The notes beneath the pieces are model-generated. The model ran no database searches and had not been told where the DNA came from. It saw nothing but the letters and a program-made list of their open reading frames with translations. The position numbers and the translations under genes are program-made. From the NCBI GenBank assembly GCA_002404095.1, contig DHJA01000149.1:8656-25990 (forward strand): a DNA stretch of 17,335 nt. The letters run 5' to 3'. This DNA comes from Planctomycetaceae bacterium UBA4732. Its GTDB lineage: Bacteria; Planctomycetota; Planctomycetia; Gemmatales; Gemmataceae. Shown here piece after piece: positions 1 through 5,422 of the stretch (positions are counted from its first letter, which is position 1; each line of letters opens with the position of its first letter).

Positions 1-52
1 TGTGCCACGGCTGTCTCAGCCGTGTTTGACCCCATTCAGGAACAGACTCTAA
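1..52 (+). repeat. REP-like repeat, copy 1 (possibly cut by window edge)
   Basis: The first 52 bases contain the hairpin CACGGCTG-TCT-CAGCCGTG followed by GTTT, a variable stretch, and the end ACAGACTCTAA. The same start and end with a different middle occur in each arm of the 5167-5277 element (GTGTGCCACGGCTG ... ACAGACTCTAA). This shows a dispersed repeat family with conserved ends and a degenerate centre. It sits directly upstream of the permease gene. Whether more of it lies to the left cannot be seen. Confidence 0.7.
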
Positions 53-66
53 GGGGCTAAGGCAAC

Positions 67-879
67 ATGGCCAATCCGCAACGGGAACATCGCACGCCGG
101 CTGACTGGCCCTTTTTCCTAGCGCTTTCGGTCCTTGGCGGCGCCTACATTCTGCTGATCGCGGCCATGCTGACGGCGGACGCTTCGTATACATCACCTTT
201 TCGTATCTGGCAAGCGCTTGGCAGCCCCGCCATTCGCTACGCCATTTGGCTGAGTCTGCTTTCCTGCTCCATCACGGCCATTCTGTCGGTCTGGACGGCA
301 GTACCGCTCGGCTATTTGCTGTCGCGTTTCGACTTCCCCGGCCGGCGGTTGATCGATGTGCTGATCGACATTCCTATCGTGCTACCGCCGTTGGTGGTCG
401 GCCTGAGTCTGTTAATTCTGTTCCAGACGCCGCCGGGCCGCTTTGTTAATTCCATTGTTTCAGTGACATACGCGATACCAAGTGTCATTTTAGCGCAATT
501 TTCCGTGGCGTGCGCCTTCGCGGTGCGGACCATGCGCGGGACGTTCGATCAGATACCACGGCGCCGCGAACAGGTGGCGATGACGCTCGGTTGCAGTCGC
601 GGCCAGGCGTTCTGGCGCGTGACGCTGCCGGAAGCGCGTCGCGGCGTCGTCGCGGCGTTCACGTTGGCCTGGGCGCGGTCGCTGGGCGAGTTTGGGCCGA
701 TTCTCGTGTTTTCCGGGGCCACACGCTTTCGCACGGAAGTTCTTTCGACGACGGTGTTCCTGGAACTGAGCGTCGGCAATCTGGAGGCGGCCATCGCGGT
801 GTCGCTGCTGATGGTCGCGGCCGCGGTCGTCGTTTTGGTGATCGTGCAAGTGATCGGGGCGGAAAAAGTGTTGGCGTAA
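67..879 (+). CDS. ABC transporter permease, molybdate/tungstate/sulfate type (ModB/WtpB/CysT-like)
   Basis: A 270-aa integral inner-membrane permease that would form the channel of an oxyanion importer with a periplasmic binding protein and an ATPase. About six hydrophobic segments are visible, the first at residues 15-38. The cytoplasmic EAA loop, which docks on the ATPase, reads EQVAMTLGCSRGQAFWRVTL and is followed by an ARSLGEFGPILVF segment typical of the molybdate/sulfate permease branch. The length suits this branch. The ATG is preceded by AAGG. No ATPase follows: the next gene is a convergent toxin-antitoxin module 60 bp away, so the usual modC/cysA partner is missing from this side. 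The binding protein may lie to the left of the window. Family assignment is firm; the choice between molybdate, tungstate and sulfate is not. Confidence 0.85.
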   Translation: MANPQREHRTPADWPFFLALSVLGGAYILLIAAMLTADASYTSPFRIWQALGSPAIRYAIWLSLLSCSITAILSVWTAVPLGYLLSRFDFPGRRLIDVLIDIPIVLPPLVVGLSLLILFQTPPGRFVNSIVSVTYAIPSVILAQFSVACAFAVRTMRGTFDQIPRRREQVAMTLGCSRGQAFWRVTLPEARRGVVAAFTLAWARSLGEFGPILVFSGATRFRTEVLSTTVFLELSVGNLEAAIAVSLLMVAAAVVVLVIVQVIGAEKVLA

Positions 880-941
880 CTTCCGGCCCCCTCCCAACGC
901 CGGATTGTCCCATTGCAGCATGGCGCTCTTTTCCGACCCTT

Positions 942-1238
942 TCAGTAGTGATAACGCGCCTGGAGGAAATCGATTCGACGGCCTCGCACAAGATAGACCA
1001 ATCGATGTTCTTCCGTGATCCGACGGGACCAGGCGCCAACCAATAGGTGCTTCAACGGTTCGGGCTTGCCGGCCCCCGTGAACGGTTCGCGCAGCACGGC
1101 CTCGACCAGCTCCAACACTCGAAGGGCGACCTTGCGTTCGACAGAGACCCAATGGCGGATGTCTTCCCGGAACTCCGGATGGAAAACCGCCTCGCGCGGG
1201 CCTGGCGCCTTACCGCCCGGCTTACGGCTCTTGGCCAA
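942..1238 (-). CDS. yoeB: YoeB-family toxin (ribosome-dependent mRNA endonuclease)
   Basis: A 98-aa RelE/YoeB-superfamily toxin. In characterised family members the protein binds the ribosomal A site and cleaves mRNA. The C-terminal half shows the YoeB hallmarks: LLVGAWSRRITEEHRLVYLV with the conserved Arg and Glu-His-Arg, and the terminal ARYHY, whose His-Tyr pair is catalytic in E. coli YoeB. I chose the TTG start at 1238 because AGGAG (1246-1250 on this strand) lies 7 nt upstream inside the antitoxin gene, whose end it overlaps by 17 bp. That overlap is the normal antitoxin-toxin coupling. With this start the protein is about 14 residues longer at the N-terminus than E. coli YoeB (84 aa). 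It converges on the permease gene. It should be neutralised and co-repressed with the upstream YefM-like protein. Confidence 0.9.
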   Translation of the reverse strand: MAKSRKPGGKAPGPREAVFHPEFREDIRHWVSVERKVALRVLELVEAVLREPFTGAGKPEPLKHLLVGAWSRRITEEHRLVYLVRGRRIDFLQARYHY

Positions 1239-1509
1239 GGCCGAACTCCTGCCGCAGGGCCTCGATTGTCTTGGCCGGGAGATCCTCCGTGCGTGCGCGG
1301 ATTATAGCCGTGATCAAGCGCCGGGCGTTCTGGGGTGAGCGCAACAGATGGGCGGTCTCCGTCAGGCCGCGAAGTTCGGCGGCGTCCACCAGGGCCACGT
1401 CCTCCGCGCCGCGCCGGCGGATAATGATCGGCTCGTGTGACGATGAAACCTTATCGCAGAGGGCCGCGAGATTGGCCCGGGCTTGCGTGTAGGTAATTTC
1501 CGTTGGCAT
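1222..1509 (-). CDS. yefM: YefM/Phd-family antitoxin
   Basis: A 95-aa antitoxin with the Phd/YefM N-terminal DNA-binding fold: EITYTQARANLAALCDKV, then EPIIIRRRGAEDVALVDAAE, then a more variable toxin-binding tail. It should bind and neutralise the YoeB-like toxin encoded immediately downstream and repress the operon. The ATG at 1509 has GAGGGA 7 nt upstream and is preferred. An in-frame GTG at 1539 would add ten residues, and its GTGA overlaps the stop codon of the small upstream ORF, so coupled translation from there is a real alternative. Two TGTACA-like operator boxes lie just upstream at 1527-1545, as in characterised yefM-yoeB operons. Confidence 0.9.
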   Translation of the reverse strand: MPTEITYTQARANLAALCDKVSSSHEPIIIRRRGAEDVALVDAAELRGLTETAHLLRSPQNARRLITAIIRARTEDLPAKTIEALRQEFGLGQEP

Positions 1510-1526
1510 GATCGCGTCCCTCGACT

Positions 1527-1545
1527 TGTACCGGATCACTGTACA
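1527..1545 (-). promoter_or_regulatory. Probable YefM-YoeB operator (two TGTACA boxes)
   Basis: A perfect TGTACA palindrome lies at 1540-1545 and a 5-of-6 match (TGTACC) at 1527-1532, with centres 13 bp apart. In E. coli, YefM recognises paired palindromes with a TGTACA core near the yefM start. Here the boxes lie 18-36 bp upstream of the antitoxin ATG. A weak minus-strand promoter, TTGGCG-N17-TACAGT, overlaps the perfect box, so binding would block transcription. The promoter itself is only a guess. Confidence 0.6.
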
Positions 1546-1658
1546 GGATGGAGACTATCGCGCCAAGCAGCCGAACGACCCAAACGGCGTTCACGCGGCG
1601 AAAGGGCTTCGATACGCCTCATCAGCGATTCCGGCAGTTGGATGGTCAGTGTGCTCAT
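1536..1658 (-). CDS. Possible 40-residue ribbon-helix-helix peptide upstream of yefM
   Basis: A short ORF of 40 codons begins at ATG 1658 (GGAAAG about 5 nt upstream) and stops at TGA 1538-1536. It starts MSTLTIQLPESLMRRIEAL, which matches the beta strand plus first helix of small RHH antitoxin/repressor proteins. A following LGRSAAWRDSL could form the second helix. The stop overlaps a GTG that could start the antitoxin (GTGA), and the coding region runs over the TGTACA operator. It may be a real small regulator, the N-terminal remnant of a larger antitoxin, or a leader ORF that couples translation. No partner toxin of its own is visible. Confidence 0.4.
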   Translation of the reverse strand: MSTLTIQLPESLMRRIEALSPRERRLGRSAAWRDSLHPVQ

Positions 1659-1697
1659 GGATGCTTTCCGAACGCCCCAGAGATTACATTCTGCTAC

Positions 1698-1712
1698 AGC
1701 GACGGGTTAGGC
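1698..1712 (-). repeat. Partial attC-like end (15-bp GCCTAAC box copy)
   Basis: On the minus strand this reads GCCTAACCCGTCGCT, identical over 15 bases to the start of the attC-like site at 2288-2302, after which the two sequences diverge. The TAA of the 80-aa gene lies inside the GCCTAAC box, as happens at the other copy. It appears to be a truncated or rearranged cassette boundary. Confidence 0.5.
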
Positions 1713-1949
1713 GTCGAACGTGGCGACGGCCAAGATCTTTTCCTCTGCCGCCACGGGGAAATCCACCACGACGAAGCGGCTTTCCGGATAGAGGTAGTCT
1801 TCGCCCGATTCATCGACCACGCGCATATAACCTTCGGCCGCCCCGGCGGCGTCGGGCAGGACGCGGTACAATTTCCACACCTGTAGGTCGTCGCAGCCCT
1901 CGTTCGACACACACACGGCGAAGGGGGCGCGGTTTTGCTTCTTTGCCAT
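1707..1949 (-). CDS. Conserved hypothetical protein, small (80 aa)
   Basis: An 80-aa soluble protein starting MAKKQNRAPFAVCVSNEGCD, with RVLPDAAGAAEGYMRVVDES and SGEDYLYPESRFVVVDFPVA in the second half. I recognise it as a widespread bacterial family of unknown function. Members usually carry the DESGEDYLYP core seen here and often sit next to a small protein ending in a W-Y-E-A-H-G motif. That partner is present immediately upstream but broken. The ATG at 1949 follows the companion reading frame by 6 nt, so the two were probably one operon. The stop codon lies inside an attC-like GCCTAAC box, suggesting that this was the distal gene of a mobile cassette. No catalytic residues can be assigned. 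Confidence 0.75.
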   Translation of the reverse strand: MAKKQNRAPFAVCVSNEGCDDLQVWKLYRVLPDAAGAAEGYMRVVDESGEDYLYPESRFVVVDFPVAAEEKILAVATFDA

Positions 1950-1955
1950 GGCGTC

Positions 1956-2189
1956 TCAGTCCAGAAAGCGCTTGATTTTCATCTTCCGCCGGCCCACCCC
2001 ATGGGCCTCTTACCAATAGACCTCGGCCTTTCGGACGCTTCCGTTGACGAGCCGGACCAGCCCGACCCCCTTGAGCTTACGCCACCGGCGACCGCCGTGG
2101 AGAAGCTTCAGGGAGTCGCGTTCGCGGATCGCAAGATTGACTGCGATCATCTCGATGTTGGATAGTTCGCCCACCACCTCGAAGTCCAT
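1956..2189 (-). pseudogene. Companion hypothetical gene truncated by one in-frame stop
   Basis: The frame from ATG 2189 gives MDFEVVGELSNIEMIAVNLA, continues through GGRRWRKLKGVGLVRL to KAEVYW, and stops at TAA 2012-2010 after 59 residues. After that stop the same frame continues EAHGVGRRKMKIKRFLD and ends at TGA 1958-1956, only 6 nt before the ATG of the 80-aa gene. From memory of the family, full-length members read W-Y-E-A-H-G at this point, so TAA would replace a Tyr codon (TAT or TAC) by a single substitution. An in-frame TAG upstream of 2189 makes that ATG the first possible one. The 59-residue product may still be made. The function is unknown. Confidence 0.6.
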
Positions 2190-2229
2190 TCCCGCAGGCT
2201 ACGCCAACCGCCCGACTGTTCCAAGACAC

Positions 2230-2302
2230 GCCTAACGGCCAGCCCAGCAGCCGGGTCACACCGTAATTCGCGCGGCCGGTCAAGTGAAGCGACGGGTTAG
2301 GC
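2230..2302 (-). repeat. attC-like recombination site (integron cassette type)
   Basis: The 73-bp segment is bounded by GCCTAAC and its complement GTTAGGC (2296-2302 and 2230-2236), the RYYYAAC/GTTRRRY arrangement of integron attC sites, and its length is in the usual range. On the minus strand the stop codon of the toxin fragment lies inside the GCCTAAC box, and the next cassette genes start about 40 bp beyond GTTAGGC. The internal L boxes are not clearly complementary by eye, and no intI gene is present in the window, so this is called attC-like only. Confidence 0.5.
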
Positions 2303-2479
2303 CCGGCCCGCTTGGAGCAATTGGTCGTACTCGGCGTGCGGGCCAAACCAGACCCACACCAGTTCCGAGCCGTCCTCGACTGCCAGCGCCCGGTAATGCA
2401 GACCCACCCGTACGGACCACAGCGCCCCCACTTTCTTCAAGTGCAGCGACGGATGTCGTGGGTCATTCTTGAGCAACTC
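2297..2479 (-). pseudogene. C-terminal fragment of a ParE/RelE-fold toxin, cut by IS630 remnant
   Basis: Sixty codons without a start remain. The key blocks are RHPSLHLKKVGALWSVRVGL, HYRALAVEDG, and VWVWFGPHAEYDQLL, which match the C-terminal two thirds of small RelE/ParE-superfamily toxins. In these, the HPSLxxKxL and SVRxGxxYRA strands form the toxin core. Upstream, the frame runs straight into the end of the IS630 remnant at the TA of 2481-2482, so the N-terminal third and any antitoxin were displaced. The stop lies inside the attC-like GCCTAAC box. The gene is certainly incomplete. The original toxin type (ParE or HigB-like) is not decided. Confidence 0.7.
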
Positions 2480-2480
2480 C

Positions 2481-3236
2481 TAGTGCTTTGTCACAGCTTA
2501 ATTGTCGGGTAAACCGATTTTAGTTTTGTTCGGGCTTCGTCAATCTTCATTTGCCAATCGACGCCCCGTTGCGTCCCGTTGACATTCGTGGACCACGCGT
2601 CCGTTTCCTCTCGGAGAGTTTCCATGTCGCCGAAGCGGCGGTCCGCGACGCACTGGCGCGTGAGCGAACTCAATTCGTTTTCGGCGACGTTCAACCAACT
2701 GCCGTGCTTCGGCGTATAGCAAAACTCGATGCGTCGAACCAAAGACCGAGCACGCTCCGGTTCAAACGCTTCATAGAACGCGCCCTTCGTGTGCGTATTC
2801 AGATTGTCACACACCAAAATCACTTTCGCGCATGCGGCGTAGCGACCTTCCAGCAATCGAGCCATTTCGGCGGCCCAATCGATCTTCGTTTTCCGTTCGC
2901 GGACGGCGACTTCACGCCAGCCAGCCAATGGCTCGGCAAACAGGAAGATGGCGGCTGTCCCCGCTCGTTCGTATTCGTAGTCGACCCGCTTGGCATGTTC
3001 AGCCGTGGCGGGAATGGACGCTCGCGCGTCCTTCAGTAACTGCACCGGCTGCTCGTCCATGCCGATGACGGGAACGGCGGGATCGTACGGCTTTTCGTAA
3101 ACTTCCAGCACTTCTTCCCTGTGGGCGACAAACTCGCCGTCGGCTTCCGGTGGGATCACCCCGTACTCGATTTTCCGATTCGTCATGCCGTTTTTTTTAG
3201 CGTGCGCCGCACCGTTTCGTGACTCAGTAGGTACTC
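2481..3236 (-). mobile_element. IS630-family insertion sequence remnant
   Basis: The 3' half of an IS630-family element is present. The outer end probably begins at the TA of 2481-2482, since IS630 elements insert at TA, just beyond the transposase stop codon. No matching inverted end was found on the other side: at about 3224-3236 the recognisable transposase sequence stops and joins the gene for a small membrane protein. The remaining part cuts a toxin gene on one side and was itself truncated on the other, showing at least two rearrangements. Confidence 0.75.
2491..3236 (-). pseudogene. IS630-family DDE transposase, truncated and frameshifted
   Basis: The catalytic half of an IS630 transposase is intact in one frame from KKNGMTNRKIEYG to the stop at 2491. 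The DDE residues sit in VIGMDEQPVQL (first Asp), VILVCDNLNTHTKGAFYEAF (second Asp) and YTPKHGSWLNVAENEL (final Glu). Just upstream, the frame EYLLSHETVRRTLKK is also clearly IS630 but one base out of register, with the switch in a run of eight A (3191-3198). Everything N-terminal to that is absent. The long ORF through the DDE part starts with about 75 unrelated residues read out of frame from neighbouring DNA. The enzyme should be inactive unless supplied in trans. Confidence 0.85.
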
Positions 3237-3571
3237 TTATGCTGGACATGCGCGGCCTGGGGAATGGACGGACGCGCCGCCGGGCGGGACGGGGGCGGGG
3301 CCATTGGCGGGGCCGGTGGCTGTTGCGGCGGCGGCTCGGCGACGTAGCACGGCTCCTCATGCGACAGATCGGCGCGCAGCCGCTCCAGGAACCGCAACAA
3401 CGGGTACTGGGTGCGTTTCGCCTCCACACGAATCAATTCCGCCAGAAGCGAAATGGCGAGTAAAGACAGTGAGGCGATAGAGATAAAAAAGACAGTGTTC
3501 ATGGTCTTGATCTCTGACAGCTCGGCCCGCCGTTCGTACAGCCTGACTTTAAGGACAAGCGCCCGCAGCAT
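3224..3571 (-). CDS. Small membrane protein with proline-rich tail (hypothetical)
   Basis: I do not recognise this protein. The ORF gives 115 aa: a charged N-terminus with LKVRLYERRAELSEIK, one strong hydrophobic helix (about residues 24-45, VFFISIASLSLLAISLL), an amphipathic stretch rich in Arg and Glu, and a Pro/Ala-rich tail. An inner ATG at 3505 would start just before the helix (MNTVFFISIA) and is an alternative. The last few codons and the stop lie in the IS630 remnant, so the natural C-terminus has probably been lost. It lies on the same strand as the upstream element genes and may be the last gene of that operon, but the coding call is tentative. Confidence 0.4.
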   Translation of the reverse strand: MLRALVLKVRLYERRAELSEIKTMNTVFFISIASLSLLAISLLAELIRVEAKRTQYPLLRFLERLRADLSHEEPCYVAEPPPQQPPAPPMAPPPSRPAARPSIPQAAHVQHKSTY

Positions 3572-3829
3572 CGGTAATAGTATCTGCCGCCGGAACTATA
3601 CCACCATCCCCTGATGCCAGGAGATAGGTATGCTTATTCTGCCAGTCTAGCCAGTCGGTGTCAAATCTCAATCGACACCACCTGCTCACGGGTGCCACTG
3701 GACCGACGACTAGAGCCGTTTGGGGCGTGGCCTGGCTCGCCACCGTGCTTTCCCTCCACGCATAAGCAGTCTCGCATCACAGTCACGGCCAGCCCTCGAC
3801 CGCCCTTACCGTTGCCGCAGGCGCTCATC
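3572..3829. other. No confident gene; one weak small ORF
   Basis: No recognisable domain was found here on either strand. A 55-codon minus-strand ORF (3661-3828) starts 1 nt after the stop of the HGG-type gene with MSACGNGKGGRGLAVTVMRD and could be a further element gene, but it lacks a good ribosome binding site and I do not recognise it. Other frames are open for at most about 65 codons. Confidence 0.3.
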
Positions 3830-4585
3830 CTACGCCGGCGGGACCAGCTGCAACATGCGGTCACTAACCCGCCTGAACGTATCCCTATCCGTGATGATCT
3901 CTTTTGCAGCCTGGATAATCGCCGACACGAACATCATGGCGTCGGCGGCGGGGATCAAGACCTGGAGGTCAATCTCCCGCTTGTGTTCAACGGCCACGAT
4001 CTTGCTGCGTTCCTGGATCACCGCGCGTAGCTCGCACCACGTCGCTTCATTGTCGGCGGTCTTGGTCTGGCCTTCGTTCACGACCGCGACAAGCAGCTGG
4101 GCCGCCTACTCTGCTTCGGGCATTTCATACTCGGCGATGATCGTCGCCAGTTTCCCGGCCAGCGCCACGGCCGCGTCCCAAGGCGGCGCCTCGCTGGTCG
4201 AGAGCCTGTCAAGTAGCGCCGATATTCTGGCGGTAAGTAAGGCGATCTCGGCGCCCATGCTCAACAGGTCGGGATCGTGGAGGGCCGCCTTGTACGCCTC
4301 TTTCATGGCTTGGGGCACATGCCTGAAGTACCGGCTGCGCTTCCCCGTCCTGAAGTTGGGATGGGCGGCCCCGGCCAACGACGCCCCACCGTGCATTCGG
4401 CAGCGCCCATTCCGCATCGGCTTCTGAGTACAAGGTTCGCCGTTCCTCTTCTTGGCGCCGCAAATCTTGCGTGAGCAGGGTACGTCCTTCGGCCCGGAGA
4501 CGGCAAGGGGTTCCGGCGAAGGCATAGGGTAGCGCTCCGCTTCCGGTTCCGCGTCCTGGCCGTCGCCGTCTTTCTCTTCATTCAT
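3830..4585 (-). pseudogene. Phage/island-type CCCH 'HGG' zinc protein, split by in-frame TAG
   Basis: The gene starts at ATG 4585, in ATGA overlap with the end of the primase-like frame and with AGGGGGAA upstream. Residues 42-65 form a C-x9-C-x9-C-x2-H pattern (CGAKKRNGEPC, then RCRMHGGASLAG), known in phage and satellite proteins often encoded near packaging or replication genes. A helical region follows. The frame stops at TAG 4108-4106 after 159 residues, but the same frame is open again immediately and carries a helical tail (NEATWCELRAVIQERSKIVA, then PAADAMMFVSAIIQAAKEII) down to 3830. That tail is what I expect at the C-terminus of this family, so I read it as one 251-residue gene interrupted by a nonsense codon. 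Two separate genes, with a GTG start at 4081, are the alternative. Molecular function is unknown. Confidence 0.65.
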
Positions 4586-5109
4586 GGCGTTCCCCCTGGC
4601 AGGAGTTCTTTCAGGTCCGGCTCGATCACCTCCATCCCGTTGTAGCCTTGGACGTGGAGGACGATGCGACCGCCGTTCCGAACCAGTTCCGCCGTCGGTC
4701 AGAGCCTTATAAGCCTTCATCACTTCAAGCGGGTTGACCTCTTCCGTCCCCGCTCCCCGAAAAAGAATAGGGGTAGCCGCACACGACACGGCGGGTTGGT
4801 GGTTGGCCGAGTCTTCCGGTTGTACTTCCGCCTCGTATTCGCGGCGCCACTGTTCGAGGCGCGCCTTGCGGTCGGGCCAACGCTCGCCTGGGAAGTAAAA
4901 CTGCATGATGTCGGCATCGTCCCCCCCCTCTTGCCGCAACCAAAGCAGCGGAACCGATCCTTATAGGCAGGGTCGCTCGGCATGGTATGGAAGGAAGGGT
5001 CCGTGTCCTTGTGGAACGGGCAGCACCACCATGATTCGCCCGGTTGGGCCGATAGCTTGGCCGGCGGTCCCATGAGGCGTTCGCAGACGTATTGCAGGAA
5101 GGTTATCAT
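4582..5109 (-). pseudogene. CHC2 zinc-finger primase-like protein with two frameshifts
   Basis: From ATG 5109 (AAGGAA 5 nt upstream) the frame encodes a DnaG-type CHC2 zinc-ribbon: CPFH at residues 30-33 and RFRCFGCGKRG with Cys55 and Cys58. Such domains recognise template DNA in primases. At a run of eight G (4921-4928) the frame slips; one more G, or two fewer, would give GDDADIMQFYFPGERWPDRK, the expected continuation. A second slip near 4689-4690 (one extra G) is needed to reach LVRNGGRIVLHVQGYNGMEV and the TGA at 4584-4582, which overlaps the next ATG by 4 bp. The repaired protein is about 175 aa: a zinc domain without a Toprim catalytic domain. It probably worked with the helicase-like ATPase encoded upstream. 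As written, only about 61 native residues are produced before out-of-frame sequence. Confidence 0.75.
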
Positions 5110-5166
5110 TGGTGTTCCTTGCGTGAGCAGGGCGAAGTCTTTGTGTTCCTTTGCCTAACTAACTAA

Positions 5167-5277
5167 GAGTCTGTCCCATAAGCCGTCGAAACACGGCTGA
5201 AACAGCCGTGGCACACCGAGTTTTCAAGTGTGCCACGGCTGTTTCAGCCGTGTTTCGACGGCTTATGGGACAGACTC
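5167..5277. mobile_element. 111-bp palindromic MITE/REPIN-like element with TAA flanks
   Basis: Two 50-base arms (5167-5216 and 5228-5277) are perfect inverted copies around an 11-nt spacer. Each arm begins GAGTCTGTCCCATAAGCCG and also contains its own hairpin CACGGCTG-AAA-CAGCCGTG. TAA stands on both sides (5164-5166 and 5278-5280), consistent with a 3-bp target duplication. It carries no gene, so it would need a transposase in trans: either a REP-associated Y1 transposase (RAYT), or an IS5-type enzyme, since some of those use TNA targets. Copy 1 at 1-52 is also followed by TAA, so TAA could be part of the element. Confidence 0.8.
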
Positions 5278-5325
5278 TAACCCGGAACGATATACCCCCC
5301 GGCGACTGCCCCCCACGTCCCTTTG

Positions 5326-5388
5326 CCTAACCGCCTAACTACCTAACTTATCTAACGTAAAGAAATAAGATATAAAGTTAGGCGGTTA
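5326..5388. repeat. CCTAAC tandem units and inner 13-bp inverted repeat
   Basis: Four 8-bp units follow each other at 5326-5357: CCTAACCG, CCTAACTA, CCTAACTT and ATCTAACG. The segment TAACCGCCTAACT (5328-5340) is perfectly complementary to AGTTAGGCGGTTA (5376-5388), enclosing an AT-rich loop. This inner hairpin sits inside the longer inverted repeat. Direct repeats next to an AT-rich stretch are the layout of iteron-type control regions, but no binding protein is known here. Confidence 0.6.
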
Positions 5389-5422
5389 TATAGGGGGGGT
5401 ATATCGTTCCGGGGTTAGTTAG

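Larger units (their letters stand above)
5110..5422. other. Repeat-rich intergenic region, possible origin or control region
   Basis: This 313-bp gap between the helicase-like and primase-like genes has no ORF worth calling. It holds a 111-bp mobile repeat (5167-5277), a nested inverted repeat (5282-5412), a short tandem of CCTAAC units and an AT-rich core around 5345-5378 in otherwise GC-rich DNA. It should contain the promoter of the primase-like gene. Its structure resembles a plasmid or satellite origin, but no initiator protein or known iteron can be assigned. Confidence 0.45.

Noticed and set aside
490..1152. 220-codon open frame on the minus strand across the permease gene and the YoeB gene
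   Set aside because: It is antisense to a clear membrane permease, is rich in Arg and His as GC-rich shadow frames are, and shows no domain.
3549..3743. 64-codon minus-strand ORF after the HGG gene
   Set aside because: No recognisable motif, no ribosome site, and it overlaps the start of the membrane-protein ORF.
5166..5278. CRISPR-like or terminator reading of the palindrome
   Set aside because: There are no regularly spaced direct repeats and no T-runs; the perfect 51-bp arms and matching copy at position 1 fit a mobile repeat better.
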